Positions 24,822 to 34,720 of a stretch of 64,000 bases of DNA are shown here, piece by piece. The DNA lies in NCBI GenBank assembly GCA_003482885.1, contig DMXN01000032.1:33756-97755 (forward strand). The letters are read 5' to 3'. Made by a program: the position numbers and the translations under genes. Each line of letters opens with the position of its first letter. The first letter of the stretch is position 1. The notes under the pieces were generated by a model. It made no database searches, was not told the origin of the DNA, and was given only the letters and a program-made list of their open reading frames with translations. The stretch is from Candidatus Moraniibacteriota bacterium (GTDB lineage Bacteria > Patescibacteriota > Minisyncoccia > Moranbacterales > UBA2206).

Positions 24822-26639
24822 TTAAAAATTTAGACTTTTTTGCCATGACGAAATGGCATTTGGGATATTCCTAAGCCAGCCATCTGAATCGCTAAAAGAA
24901 TTTGATGAATTGATTATTTCATCGTATAGGCGAGCAATTTCGCTATGTTTTAAAAATTTATTCTCTGTTTTTATCTGTACGAGTACTTTCAAAAGAGACA
25001 CGAAATTGTTTATTGATAAAGGAATTATTTTTTGTTTATTACCCTCGTATTCATATTTTATGGCCGTCCAAAAGGTATTTATAGTATCTCTGTGCATTTG
25101 GGGAGCAATAAACAAGCAATATGTAGTTTTGTCACTATGTTTATTTTCAAAATCTCTTAAATGTCTCATCACTGGTTGCCCCTCGTTATACCACTGATCT
25201 CTGCCCGTTAGCATTGTTGCCTCACAAATAGCATTAAAACTTTGATAAAAACACTCAATATCTGGCGTGTTTGCTGGTGCTGTAAATGTTGGTTCGTTAT
25301 CATCGCCGACTGGATAGTTTGGCTGTATTTTTAATGCATCGTTCAGGGCATTCAGACCCAATGATGATAACTTTTCAAGCAGTATTGGTCTGTCTTCAGA
25401 TTCAAAAATATTTTCAAATTCTTGAATGTAGGATTTAATTTGTTCTGTGTCTTGTGACTTTTGATGATTTTGTTTGTCTTGTAGCTCTCTTCGATAGTTT
25501 CGCAGTTCATTGATAAATTTTTTCAATCTATCTTCATCTAGTTTTTGATAATCCAAAAATACTTTTGGCGTTATCCTCGTTTCTCGTTCAAATAACTTTA
25601 TATCTTCAAGCAATTTTATGGCAATTTCAATAAGCTTTTCTTTAGTTTCCCATGGTAATTTTGGCTCAGAGATGTCAGAAATATAGTCTAAGTATTTCTC
25701 TTTTGATTCAAATGTCTTTGATTGAGCATTATCAAAATCCAACAAAGCATCAATTTCAACCGATCTTCTCGGCTCCAGATCAATATAAAAACCACCACCC
25801 CGTATATAAATATAGCGAGTTAGGCGGAAGTATCTGATAGCGTTGTCTCCATAGTCTTTGAGATTTTTTAGTAGCTTTTGAATTTCTGTAGTATTTGGTT
25901 TTCCAATAAATTCCCGTGCGAAAGTTTTTTTATATTTGTCTCGGATTGTTTTTTGTTCCTGCTTCGGTTTGTCTTTAAGGTCTTTTCGTAATGCGATAAT
26001 TTTTTCAGAATAAATTTCTATATCTTCATAATTAACAAGGGTTGGACAAAATAAAGAAAATTCTTCCTTACTTATTCCTTTTTCTTTTTCTCCTGATTTC
26101 CTAGATTTTTTATTTACTTCCCGAATAAGATGAAGCACGCCGACAAATGGTTCTATGTTGTATCCATCTTCAAGTTTATAGTCATCACTATCAGGGTTTG
26201 GGATTTGCCACTTGATAAAACTTCTAAAGAATATTTCACCAAGATCAAAATCGTCTTTTAGAAATAGTTTTCCTAAGCTGGTTATACAGATTTTTTCATC
26301 TTTAATGACAGCAAGCCCAAATTTTTTAAGAGGGTTTATTGATTGCCGCCCTCTCATTGAAGGATCTTTATAGTTTTTAGCATTAAAAATCGTTTCGGCT
26401 TGTTCAAAGGTAATTGTTTTTGTTTGATCGTCAATTAAATCAATTTGTTCATAAGATAATCCATTGTAAAATTGGTTGCTTCCATAGCCGTAAACCCTTT
26501 CTTTTATCAAAAGAATTTGATATTTTCTCTGACTTTCTAAATCCCACTTACAATTTTCAAGCTGTTTTAAAACAATTAAAAAATCTCTCAATCTTTCAGG
26601 ATTTCTTAGTGTTGTAGTAATTGACCAAGGTTTTTTCAT
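24822..26639 (-). CDS. AlwI-family type II restriction endonuclease
   Basis: The 605-aa protein resembles the AlwI family (PF09491): N-terminal MKKPWSITTTLRNPERLRDF, a long helical middle, and a C-terminal catalytic-like region with FNAICEATMLTGRDQWYNEG, QPVMRHLRDFENKHSDKTTY and CLFIAPQMHRDTINTFW. AlwI itself recognises the asymmetric site GGATC and cuts outside it; the specificity here cannot be read off. The gene is enclosed by two methyltransferase genes with gaps of 2 and 3 bp. Recognition of the family is moderately firm and the gene context supports it. Confidence 0.75.
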   Translation of the reverse strand: MKKPWSITTTLRNPERLRDFLIVLKQLENCKWDLESQRKYQILLIKERVYGYGSNQFYNGLSYEQIDLIDDQTKTITFEQAETIFNAKNYKDPSMRGRQSINPLKKFGLAVIKDEKICITSLGKLFLKDDFDLGEIFFRSFIKWQIPNPDSDDYKLEDGYNIEPFVGVLHLIREVNKKSRKSGEKEKGISKEEFSLFCPTLVNYEDIEIYSEKIIALRKDLKDKPKQEQKTIRDKYKKTFAREFIGKPNTTEIQKLLKNLKDYGDNAIRYFRLTRYIYIRGGGFYIDLEPRRSVEIDALLDFDNAQSKTFESKEKYLDYISDISEPKLPWETKEKLIEIAIKLLEDIKLFERETRITPKVFLDYQKLDEDRLKKFINELRNYRRELQDKQNHQKSQDTEQIKSYIQEFENIFESEDRPILLEKLSSLGLNALNDALKIQPNYPVGDDNEPTFTAPANTPDIECFYQSFNAICEATMLTGRDQWYNEGQPVMRHLRDFENKHSDKTTYCLFIAPQMHRDTINTFWTAIKYEYEGNKQKIIPLSINNFVSLLKVLVQIKTENKFLKHSEIARLYDEIINSSNSFSDSDGWLRNIPNAISSWQKSLNF

Positions 26640-26641
26640 AA

Positions 26642-28450
26642 TTATTTTGTTACATTACAATAAAAAATTCGTTCGGCGTTTCCATCGCCATTGCTTTTCC
26701 CAGCAGTGAACGCCTTATAATCTCTTTCAAAAATTTCTACTTCACCTTTGTTTTTTAATATTCGTAAAATATCATTGTCGTTTATTCTAGCATTTGAGCG
26801 CCCATCTTTTGAATCCCCAGTATTATTATAAGACAATAATATATGTTTACAATTTACATTTTTAATTAAGTCCTCAAATGCCTGTGTAGCATTTTTAAGG
26901 CAATAGGAGCTTTTTATGTGGGAGCGATCCATTTTTTTTGCTACTCCTTCAACATTAGGTTTTTTCCATTCAGCTAAATTTTCCAGTAAATGATAGGCAT
27001 CTGAATATTGACGCGAGTTATAGGGCGGATCTATGTATAAAACATCGCAAACAATTTTTCTAATCAAGATATTTGCGTCTTCTTTGTAAATATCGTTATT
27101 TCCGTTATTTAAGTGGTCAATATCTGGGGCTAAAAGTTTTACTGGCTGTAGCATGTCTAAATCTTTACGAAAAGCGTCATAATGTCCGACGGTATTTGCA
27201 ACCTTGTCAACGGCATAAATTAAGGAACAGATGAGAATGTTTTTTTCTTCTTCCGTTTCGGCAATTCTTTCTATTTCTTCACGGATTGCCCCAATCTTTC
27301 TAGCATTTTCTAGTGAAAAATAAGTATTACCAAAGTATTTTGAAAAATAATTATCTTGATCAGTTTTCAAATTATTGAGAATATCAATTTTATCCGCAAT
27401 GTTCTGAATAGGTGAATTTGTACCAAGAAACGTTTTTAGACAAACATAATTTGTAAAAAGGAAATCATTAGAAATAATTTTTATTTCTGGTTTATTAAAT
27501 CTTTCTCCGACAACACCTGTCCCTGCGAAAATATCACAAAATGATTTTATTCCGTTGCATTTTTCTGCGACAATATCTTCAATAAATCCGAGCAGTTTAT
27601 ATTTATTACCTAAGTATCTTCTATTTTGCAATTGGAAGGTATTGTTTTGAGTTTTTGAAAAGTGAAAATAGGGTTTGTCAATTTTTTGTATGGTCGTTAC
27701 CTCGTAGGCTAGTTTTTCAATTTCAAGTAAGGCGAAAAGAGTACCCTGTATTCCGTCAGCGACATAATCAAACCCCTCTTTTTTCTTTTTTAACTTTTCG
27801 TAAAAACTATAATGATTATTTTCAGAAACAATAATGAAATCAATAACGGGAATACCCATTATTTCTCCCGCTTGTGCAATTTTTTCAACAACTTCAATAT
27901 CTTTTTCGCTTGGCGAAGAATCACCTGAAGGGTGATTGTGAATTAGAATAACGCTGGCGGCGTTTAATTCCGTAGCTGGGTAGAAAATTTCTCTTGGGTG
28001 TAGTAATGCCTTATCTAATAGTCCGATGCTAACGACTTCCTTTTTGAGTAGGGAATTTCTAGCATTAAGATACAAACAGACCAGATGTTCTTTTTTCTTA
28101 TCCCTTAAATCGTAAGTAAGAGACAGAACATCTTGGGAATTTTTGATAATAATCTCGTTTGATTTTTCATCCGCATAAAATCTTTTTACCAACGAAATTG
28201 CGGAAGTAATTTGTAGTGCTTTAGCTTGACCAATACCCGAAATCTCTAAAAGATCATCAACGGTTATATTCAAAAAGTTTTTACCGAATTTTTTAATAAT
28301 ACTCTCCGAAAGTTGCCTAACATTTTTACCTTTTATACCACTGCCTAAAAGAATCGCCAAAAGATCACTTTTTGAAAGTGCGTCAGCCCCTTTTTTTAGA
28401 AATTTTTCTCTCGGGCGATCAATTTTTGGTATATCCTTAATTTTTGGCAT
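26642..28450 (-). CDS. RadC (JAB-domain) fused to a D12-class adenine DNA methyltransferase
   Basis: This is one continuous 602-codon frame with two modules. Residues about 1-225 are a complete RadC/UPF0758 protein: helix-hairpin-helix (LLEISGIGQAKALQI) and the JAMM metal site HNHPSGDSSPSEKD (171-184). Residues about 275-602 are a D12-like N6-adenine methyltransferase: RRYLGNKYKLLGFIEDIV, motif I CDIFAGTGVVGERFN (305-319), motif IV YIDPPYNSRQY (472-482), and a late HILLSYNNTGD. The junction (about 225-275) has no stop or frame shift. Neither half is truncated. It is the first gene of the restriction operon and would modify one strand of an asymmetric site, with the second methyltransferase doing the other (inference). 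Confidence 0.87.
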   Translation of the reverse strand: MPKIKDIPKIDRPREKFLKKGADALSKSDLLAILLGSGIKGKNVRQLSESIIKKFGKNFLNITVDDLLEISGIGQAKALQITSAISLVKRFYADEKSNEIIIKNSQDVLSLTYDLRDKKKEHLVCLYLNARNSLLKKEVVSIGLLDKALLHPREIFYPATELNAASVILIHNHPSGDSSPSEKDIEVVEKIAQAGEIMGIPVIDFIIVSENNHYSFYEKLKKKKEGFDYVADGIQGTLFALLEIEKLAYEVTTIQKIDKPYFHFSKTQNNTFQLQNRRYLGNKYKLLGFIEDIVAEKCNGIKSFCDIFAGTGVVGERFNKPEIKIISNDFLFTNYVCLKTFLGTNSPIQNIADKIDILNNLKTDQDNYFSKYFGNTYFSLENARKIGAIREEIERIAETEEEKNILICSLIYAVDKVANTVGHYDAFRKDLDMLQPVKLLAPDIDHLNNGNNDIYKEDANILIRKIVCDVLYIDPPYNSRQYSDAYHLLENLAEWKKPNVEGVAKKMDRSHIKSSYCLKNATQAFEDLIKNVNCKHILLSYNNTGDSKDGRSNARINDNDILRILKNKGEVEIFERDYKAFTAGKSNGDGNAERIFYCNVTK

Positions 28451-28559
28451 AAATTATTTTCGTAGCGGAGAGGCGAAAACACCTTTTTGATTTGCCATAA
28501 AGTTATAATTTATTTTTACCTCTTCATTCTACCATTTTTAAATCTTCATGCCAACGCAA

Positions 28560-28585
28560 AAAAGCCCTGCGGAAGCAGGGCTTTT
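28560..28585. terminator. Terminator after recA
   Basis: AAAAGCCCTGC and GCAGGGCTTTT pair perfectly around a GGAA loop (28571-28574), with T's on both sides, so it can act in either direction. It lies 20 bp past the recA stop and separates the ftsK-rodZ-recA unit from the restriction operon. Confidence 0.9.
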
Positions 28586-28604
28586 AAAAAAATGGAAATA
28601 TTAC

Positions 28605-29651
28605 CTACGCTTTTTCATCCACTTCTTCAACCTCGCCTGTCGCGTCGTTTTCCAACTCTTTCACTCTCTTAAAGATGCCTTTGGCGATTTCGGCTTGTAT
28701 TTTTGGATTGCTTTTCAAGAAAGCTTTCGCCGGTTCGCGTCCGACTCCCAATTTGATTTCTCCCAAAGAATAGGAATTGCCTTTTTTGGTTACGACTTCA
28801 TATTTTACGCCGGTGTCCAAAATATCGCCCGCGGCGGAAATTCCTTCATTGTACATAATATCAAATTCCGCCGTGCGAAAGGGTGGCGCCACTTTATTTT
28901 TCACGATTTTTACTTTTGTTCGATTGCCCACAATATCTTCGCCTTTTTTAATTTGCGCCGAGCGGCGCACTTCAATTCGCACCGAAGCGTAAAATTTCAA
29001 CGCGTTTCCTCCCGTCGTTGTTTCCGGATTGCCGAATACTACGCCGATTTTCATTCGGATTTGATTGATAAAAATCACCGTGCAATTAGAACGGGAAATA
29101 ACCGCAGTTAATTTTCGCAAAGCTTGCGACATCAATCTAGCTTGCCGGCCCATATGCGAATCGCCCATATCGCCTTCGATTTCCGCTTTCGGTACCAACG
29201 CCGCGACACTGTCCACTACAACTATATCAATTGAATTAGAGCTTACCAACGCTTCCACAATATCCAAAGCCTGTTCGCCATTGTCCGGCTGGGAAATTAA
29301 AAGATTATTTATATTCACGCCGATTCTTTTGGCGTATTCCGGATCAAGCGCGTGTTCCGCATCGATAAACGCCGCCGTTCCTCCGGCTTTTTGCGTATTA
29401 GCTATAATGTGCAAAGTTAAAGTTGTTTTTCCCGAAGATTCCGGTCCGTAAATTTCCACTACCCGTCCTCTCGGAATTCCACCGATGCCCAAAGCCAAAT
29501 CCAAAGAAATCGAACCGGAGGGAATCGATGCCACATCCACATGTTTAATATCACCCAACTTCATAATCACGCCGTCTCCGAATTTTTCTCTAATCTCGGA
29601 AACAACATTGTCCACACCCTTGTTTTTCTCGTCTTTCTTTTCATCTTTCAT
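28605..29651 (-). CDS. recA: Recombinase A
   Basis: The protein polymerises on single-stranded DNA and drives strand exchange. Visible features are the Walker [11 protein letters not shown], the MAW region [11 protein letters not shown], Walker [14 protein letters not shown], the L1 region [20 protein letters not shown] and the L2 region [20 protein letters not shown]. With ATG 29651 it has 348 residues, as usual; an upstream ATG at 29693 would overlap the previous gene and adds residues without homology. The C-terminus is acidic. It is third in the unit ftsK-rodZ-recA. Confidence 0.97.
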   Translation of the reverse strand: MKDEKKDEKNKGVDNVVSEIREKFGDGVIMKLGDIKHVDVASIPSGSISLDLALGIGGIPRGRVVEIYGPESSGKTTLTLHIIANTQKAGGTAAFIDAEHALDPEYAKRIGVNINNLLISQPDNGEQALDIVEALVSSNSIDIVVVDSVAALVPKAEIEGDMGDSHMGRQARLMSQALRKLTAVISRSNCTVIFINQIRMKIGVVFGNPETTTGGNALKFYASVRIEVRRSAQIKKGEDIVGNRTKVKIVKNKVAPPFRTAEFDIMYNEGISAAGDILDTGVKYEVVTKKGNSYSLGEIKLGVGREPAKAFLKSNPKIQAEIAKGIFKRVKELENDATGEVEEVDEKA

Positions 29652-29673
29652 AATGATTTTATCAATTAGTTTG

Positions 29674-30681
29674 TTAATTATTTTCAAAAACAACTCCCTT
29701 CACCGCCCCATCGCTATCTCCCAATACTCCCATGTCTTTTCCGTTTAGTTTTATATGCGTCACATTGGCTCTTCCGGAACTGATTACAATTTTATCATAG
29801 GCGCTGAAATTTTGCACAGCCCCCGCTAAAACCGTCCCGCTAAAAATCAAATTTCCATCCGCTTCCACGCTAATCCAAACCGAACCAGAATCGATGGTTA
29901 ATTCAATTTGCATCGTTTGTTCATTGACCTCCGGCATATTTTGAGCCAATATTTCATTCGACGCCGAGGAGCCATCTGCATCAATATTTTCTTGCGCTAA
30001 TTTCGCCTGAACCGTGATATTTTCCACCGCCTCTTTTTGAAATCTATTAACCGCCTTGATTTTAATCACATTTATTCCGTCTTGCAAAGCAACATTTTCC
30101 TTAAATCCCCCTTCATCATCCGTCAATATCGACTGCTCGTTGACAAATACGCGTGCGTCTTTATCCGTTTTTCCTTCCAATAATACTGAATCTCCTTGCG
30201 CTTCTGAATTTGTTTCAGGATTAAAAATAATCAAACGGGGAACATTGGTAAGTACTCCGGCTTGGCGATAAAGATACAAAAAGGTCGCCAAAACAACAAA
30301 AATTGAAAAAGCTAACGCAAATTTTTGCGGCGTGAAAATAAACGAGGAAATATTAATCGGCTTGATTTTCGAATCTTCCTTGGCGGGATTCTTGCTTTTT
30401 TTTAAATTTTTATTGATGCCCTTTTCTTTCTCGTAAAGCCTGATTAAATTTCGTTCATCCACTCCCATGAAATCACCGTAGCTTTTCAAGAATCCCCGCA
30501 CATAAACATCCGCCGGCAATTCGTCATATTTGCCTTCTTCCAAACATTCCAAATATTCCACACGGATTCTAGTAACGCGGGAAACCTCATTCAACGCGAT
30601 TCTTTTGTCGGAACGCAATTTTTTTAATTTTTCTCCCAATGTAAGCGTTCCAACTTTTTTTTTTGTAAAACCATTTGCCAT
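29674..30681 (-). CDS. RodZ-like helix-turn-helix membrane protein
   Basis: The 335-aa protein has a cytoplasmic HTH_25 domain (residues about 12-90, [20 protein letters not shown] and [20 protein letters not shown]), a basic linker, a single TM helix (about 120-140), and an extracytoplasmic part containing an Ig-like segment ([20 protein letters not shown]) and a C-terminal DUF4115-like domain ([20 protein letters not shown]). RodZ links MreB filaments to the membrane for cell shape. Here it lies between ftsK and recA; no mreB is in the window. Confidence 0.85.
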   Translation of the reverse strand: MANGFTKKKVGTLTLGEKLKKLRSDKRIALNEVSRVTRIRVEYLECLEEGKYDELPADVYVRGFLKSYGDFMGVDERNLIRLYEKEKGINKNLKKSKNPAKEDSKIKPINISSFIFTPQKFALAFSIFVVLATFLYLYRQAGVLTNVPRLIIFNPETNSEAQGDSVLLEGKTDKDARVFVNEQSILTDDEGGFKENVALQDGINVIKIKAVNRFQKEAVENITVQAKLAQENIDADGSSASNEILAQNMPEVNEQTMQIELTIDSGSVWISVEADGNLIFSGTVLAGAVQNFSAYDKIVISSGRANVTHIKLNGKDMGVLGDSDGAVKGVVFENN

Positions 30682-30691
30682 ACCCTACGAA

Positions 30692-33067
30692 TTACATTTC
30701 CCATTTATCCCTCTTTTCTTGATCGTCAACATTATCATCATAAACAGTTTGCTCCTGTTCGGGCAAACCGAAAATTTCTCTCGGTTTGGCTCCGTCCGCC
30801 GGACCGACGATGCCTTTTTCTTCCAAAATATCCAGCAGTCTTGCGGCTCTGGCATAGCCGACGCGCAAACGGCGTTGCAAAAAAGAAGCAGAGGCTTTTT
30901 TAGATTGCAAAATTTCTTTTTTAGCTGTTTCATATAATTCATCATTTTGCGAATCATCAAATGAATTAAATTTATCCAACTCCTGCGCAACCGCAGCAGG
31001 ATTATTTAAAGCGGATTCTTGCATATCTTCTTCATCAATAATATTTTGCGGATTTTCTTCTTTGATAAATTTAACAATTTCTTTCGCTTCTTTTTCCGTC
31101 GCAAAAACGCCCTGAACTCTTTGTGGTTTAGACGAACTGGCGGAAAGATAAAGCATGTCGCCATTGCCCAATAATTTTTCCGCGCCCGCCATATCTAAAA
31201 TCGTGCGTGAATCGATTTGCGTTGCCACTTGGAAAGCAATTCTGGTGGTGATATTGGCTTTAATTAAGCCAGTAATTACTTCCACTGACGGTCGTTGCGT
31301 AGAAATAATCAAATGAATTCCCACCGCGCGCGCCATCTGCGCGATTCGCACGATTGCTCCTTCCACTTCCCTACCATGACTGCCCATCAAATCTGCCAAC
31401 TCATCAACAATAATTATAATATACGGAACAGTTTTTAAATCTTCCTCGCTCACTTCGCCAGTTTCCGCATCAACTAATTTTCTTTTCTCGCCATTTTTTA
31501 ATTTTTCTTTATAAGAAATAATATCGCGCACTCCGATTTCTTGAAATAATTTATACCGTTTTTCCATTTCCGACACCGCCCATTTCAAAGTGTTAATAAC
31601 TTTAGCATTTTCCACAATCACATCCGTAAGCAAATGAGGAATTCCGTTATACAAAGACAACTCTACTCTTTTCGGATCAATCATAATAAATTTCAAATCC
31701 TCCGGGGAGTTTTGGTATAGCAACATCGCGATAATAGAATTGATGCAAACAGATTTTCCCGTTCCTGTCGCTCCGGCAATCATCAGATGCGGCATCTTAT
31801 CAAGACTACCGAAAATATAATTGCCGCTCACATTCTCGCCCAGCGCCAGCGATAAGTTAGATTTTCTGTTTTTAAATTCTCGACTTTCCAAAATCGTCCG
31901 CAAACGCACGAAAGAAGAACTTCTATTTGGAACTTCGATTCCAAATAGCGATTTTCCCGGAATCGGCGCTTCAATGCGAATCGGGTTGGCCAACGCCAAA
32001 GATAAATCATTTTGCAGCGCCAATATTTTGGCGATTTTCACTCCAACCGCCGGACGAAAACTGTATTGCGTAACGGACGGTCCGACTTTAATCTCTCCCC
32101 GTTCCACTAAAATACCGAAATTATCCAGTGTTTTTTTGATTATTTCCGCGTTCATTTCCGTATCTCCGCTTTTCGCTATTCCCGACGCTTTTTCCAAAAT
32201 ATCCACCGGAGGAAATTTCCATTTTTCTCCGCACCGTTTTTTAGCTGACAAAGGAATTTTGTTTCCGATTTTTTTTTGGGAAAAAACGCCGCCGATTTCC
32301 ATCTCTTCCAAATCGGAATCCACAAATTGATCCCGCCCTTCCACGAATTTTATTTTTCCGATATTCTCTCCAATAGCCTCATCCTCTAACTTTTTCCCTG
32401 CTTGATTTTTATTATCATCCTCAATATTATCAATCGCTTCAGCAGAAATATTTTCTTGTTTGTCTTTTTGTTCTAAATTTATTTCTATTGCTTTTTCTTC
32501 GTCTTGTTTCTTTTCTTTTTTAAACTTCCTTAAAAAATTAACAATAGAAAATTCGAAAGCCACTATTATTCCTAGCAAAAACAAAGCCAAGATCACCACC
32601 AAGCTTCCGGCGTTACCTAAATATTTGGCTAAAAAATACGCCGCGGCATAGCCGACATATCCGCCGCCTTTTCCTTGCGCCGCCATTTCGCGCATTTCGG
32701 AAGCTTTGAAAAACCAATGAAAAAATCCCGTCATACTGACAAAAATAACCGCCAAGCCAACCAACTTTGTCACATAAAAAAGCGTTTCCTTTTTGAAAAG
32801 CAAAACGGCGCCGGCGATAATTAAAAATAACGGCAGAATAAATTTCGCCCAACCGACTGCCTGTGCGCTTAAATTATTCAAAGATTTTCCCGCCATCCCG
32901 GAATAACCGAAAAAACCGAAACCGGTTAAAATCGCCAGCGTGAATAAAACCACTCCGGCAATATTTCTTTTTACATCGGAAGAAAGATTGAAGTTAAATT
33001 TATTCTCTTTTTCGCCTGCGATATTATTTTCTTTTTTTTCTTTTGATAAGGTTTTTTTTCGTCCCAT
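30692..33067 (-). CDS. ftsK: DNA translocase FtsK/SpoIIIE
   Basis: The 791-aa protein has four or so N-terminal membrane helices (residues about 30-180), a short charged linker, an alpha/beta motor and a C-terminal gamma domain. The motor shows Walker A GATGTGKSVCINSI and Walker B IIIIVDELADLMGSHGREVE. The gamma winged helix has ASASFLQRRLRVGYARAARL and EEKGIVGPADGAKPREIFG, which reads KOPS-like polar sequences. FtsK pumps the chromosome through the closing septum. It starts the ftsK-rodZ-recA unit, 10 bp before rodZ. Confidence 0.97.
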   Translation of the reverse strand: MGRKKTLSKEKKENNIAGEKENKFNFNLSSDVKRNIAGVVLFTLAILTGFGFFGYSGMAGKSLNNLSAQAVGWAKFILPLFLIIAGAVLLFKKETLFYVTKLVGLAVIFVSMTGFFHWFFKASEMREMAAQGKGGGYVGYAAAYFLAKYLGNAGSLVVILALFLLGIIVAFEFSIVNFLRKFKKEKKQDEEKAIEINLEQKDKQENISAEAIDNIEDDNKNQAGKKLEDEAIGENIGKIKFVEGRDQFVDSDLEEMEIGGVFSQKKIGNKIPLSAKKRCGEKWKFPPVDILEKASGIAKSGDTEMNAEIIKKTLDNFGILVERGEIKVGPSVTQYSFRPAVGVKIAKILALQNDLSLALANPIRIEAPIPGKSLFGIEVPNRSSSFVRLRTILESREFKNRKSNLSLALGENVSGNYIFGSLDKMPHLMIAGATGTGKSVCINSIIAMLLYQNSPEDLKFIMIDPKRVELSLYNGIPHLLTDVIVENAKVINTLKWAVSEMEKRYKLFQEIGVRDIISYKEKLKNGEKRKLVDAETGEVSEEDLKTVPYIIIIVDELADLMGSHGREVEGAIVRIAQMARAVGIHLIISTQRPSVEVITGLIKANITTRIAFQVATQIDSRTILDMAGAEKLLGNGDMLYLSASSSKPQRVQGVFATEKEAKEIVKFIKEENPQNIIDEEDMQESALNNPAAVAQELDKFNSFDDSQNDELYETAKKEILQSKKASASFLQRRLRVGYARAARLLDILEEKGIVGPADGAKPREIFGLPEQEQTVYDDNVDDQEKRDKWEM

Positions 33068-33096
33068 AAAAACATTTTAGCACAAATTTTGAAAAT

Positions 33097-33128
33097 ACAA
33101 AAAAACCTTCGCGAGAAGGCTTTTTTGT
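33097..33128. terminator. Bidirectional terminator between the small Cys-rich protein gene and ftsK
   Basis: AAAAACCTTC and GAAGGCTTTTT pair, with one mismatch, around GCGA. It is A-rich before and T-rich after, so it would stop transcription from the small minus-strand gene 33155-33304 before ftsK. Confidence 0.78.
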
Positions 33129-33154
33129 ATTGGAATTGTTTTTAATTGTTATTT

Positions 33155-33304
33155 TTAAAAAAATCCCGCATTGCTCAAAAAGGTAACTGTGAGCGCCGGC
33201 ATTAAAGCCAACAGAATCGCGAAATTCATCGTTTCGCTTTCTTGATGCTCCGCTTCCCTTTTTTCGCATTCGGGACACTGGCACATTGGTTTTTCTTGGT
33301 CCAT
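33155..33304 (-). CDS. 49-residue protein with CxCxxC motif and one membrane helix
   Basis: ATG at 33304 opens a 49-codon frame that ends TAA at 33155. It begins MDQEKPMCQCPECEK, with three Cys in a C-x-C-x-x-C arrangement that could bind metal, followed by a charged stretch and one hydrophobic helix (NFAILLALMPALTVTFL). An AAGGA lies about 11 nt upstream. It is bounded by terminators on both sides (33364-33390 and 33097-33128), as expected for a separate small gene. The predicted protein would be a single-pass, N-in or N-out membrane peptide of unknown function. Confidence 0.55.
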   Translation of the reverse strand: MDQEKPMCQCPECEKREAEHQESETMNFAILLALMPALTVTFLSNAGFF

Positions 33305-33363
33305 ATTTTTATTTTTTCCTTGCTCGGGAATTAACCTCCCAATCGCAAAGATTTTTAATAAAT

Positions 33364-33390
33364 AAAAAAGAAGCCGGATTCACCCGCTTC
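33364..33390 (-). terminator. Terminator after AbiE module 4
   Basis: GAAGCCGG (33370-33377) and CCCGCTTC (33383-33390) pair with one mismatch around ATTCA. On the minus strand the stem is followed by TTTTTT. It lies about 40 bp past the toxin stop. Confidence 0.75.
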
Positions 33391-33430
33391 CTTTACTGTA
33401 TTTATAGTGTACACCGATTGAACGAAAAAG

Positions 33431-34144
33431 TCAAGAAAAATCGCCCGAACTTTTTTTCAATCCTTCGCGATAAAGTTTCAGTTGAAATATCAAATCTTTT
33501 TTCAAGTTATTTTTCACCCAATCTTTTTGTTTGGCATCCAGCAATTCTCCCAAACCTTGCAAGATATATTTGTTGTCAAATTTTTCCAAAATCTCTATAG
33601 ATTTTTCGATATAATCAAGAATATTTTTTTTTGTTTTTTTAACAATCGTTTCTTTATTAATATCCCAATGTTTTGAGAAAAAGCAATGAACATCAAAAAA
33701 ATCACGCGAGGCTGTTTTTTTTCTGTCCGCCAGCGCCGCCAATTTGCAAGCAAACATATCGCCTGGTTCCATAACTTTCATTGAAATGCCGAGATAATCT
33801 TTTACTAAAAACTTTCCGGCGCTTCCTCTTCTCGAAATTTCTATTTTAATATTTCTTTCATTTTTTCCGTACGAAAGCAGAAAAAAAATAGTATAACGCT
33901 TTATATGTTTTTCCATGATTTCCCCATGCTTTGAAAGAATTTTTTCCAACTCCACAAAAACTACTTTTTCTTTTTCCTCGCTTAATAAATCAAAATCCAG
34001 ATCAACGCTATAGCGAGGTAAATCATAAAAAAGATACGCCGCCGTACCACCCTTAAATCCCAAATAAGGCGCGACAGAAAGCGTTTCATAAATATCTTTT
34101 AAAATTTCAACCATTGCGGTTTTGTGCAATTCCCAATTAAGCAT
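33431..34144 (-). CDS. AbiEii-type nucleotidyltransferase toxin (AbiE module 4)
   Basis: The 237-aa protein has GFKGGTAAYLF (GGT at 32-34), LPRYSVDLDFDLL (Asp48 and Asp50), and KKTASRDFFDVHCFF near the middle. The motif before DLDF is SV rather than SE, which separates it from the other three toxins of the window. It overlaps its antitoxin gene by 8 bp. Family as for the other AbiEii toxins; target unknown. Confidence 0.86.
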   Translation of the reverse strand: MLNWELHKTAMVEILKDIYETLSVAPYLGFKGGTAAYLFYDLPRYSVDLDFDLLSEEKEKVVFVELEKILSKHGEIMEKHIKRYTIFFLLSYGKNERNIKIEISRRGSAGKFLVKDYLGISMKVMEPGDMFACKLAALADRKKTASRDFFDVHCFFSKHWDINKETIVKKTKKNILDYIEKSIEILEKFDNKYILQGLGELLDAKQKDWVKNNLKKDLIFQLKLYREGLKKSSGDFS

Positions 34145-34706
34145 AGTTTTTTTTGTAAAAAGTTATATGTTCTTCCGTTTTTTTATTGCCGTAAATCGGC
34201 GCAAGAGCCAAGCATTCTTTCCAATCGATATTTTTTAAATTGTCAAAATAATAGTTGGGGTTAATATAAATCATATCGAGAAACGCTCGTTCTTTATTGG
34301 CTATAGAAAAACCATTTTCTTTTCGAACTCCGTATTGATTCAAAAGCGCGGTTTTTTTTATTTTCCGGTAAACTATTTTTTGACCGTTTGCCAATTCGAT
34401 TTCTCTTGAAAAACAACCAGCCGCAAAAATCGTTTCGTAGTGCTGAAAAATAACTCCTTCATTTCTAAGCACGGTTTCAAAGCTGATATACGATGGGGAA
34501 TAAATTTTTGCCACCGCCTCATAAATATTATATTCCAACTTTGCGTAGATTCCTCGTCTAAGATGGACGAGATTGCCTTTATTAGTATAATATTTAAGAC
34601 TGGCTTTAAGTTTATTCAGATTGTCTTCACCCCAAATCAAGCCTATTTCACTGGCCGTAAAAACGGTGTTTTTAGTTTGATAAAGGCTTAGAATGCGGTT
34701 TTCCAT
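34137..34706 (-). CDS. AbiEi-type antitoxin/regulator (AbiE module 4)
   Basis: This 189-aa protein has a winged-helix-like N-terminus (FTASEIGLIWGEDNLNKLKA and LVHLRRGIYAKLEYN), then SPSYISFETVLRNEGVIFQH and FSIANKERAFLDMIYINPNY, the AbiEi-like core. It is the shortest antitoxin of the four. ATG 34706 lies 35 bp after the -10 box of a good promoter that carries its own small palindrome. Confidence 0.8.
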   Translation of the reverse strand: MENRILSLYQTKNTVFTASEIGLIWGEDNLNKLKASLKYYTNKGNLVHLRRGIYAKLEYNIYEAVAKIYSPSYISFETVLRNEGVIFQHYETIFAAGCFSREIELANGQKIVYRKIKKTALLNQYGVRKENGFSIANKERAFLDMIYINPNYYFDNLKNIDWKECLALAPIYGNKKTEEHITFYKKNYA

Positions 34707-34720
34707 ATTTTTGGTGAACC

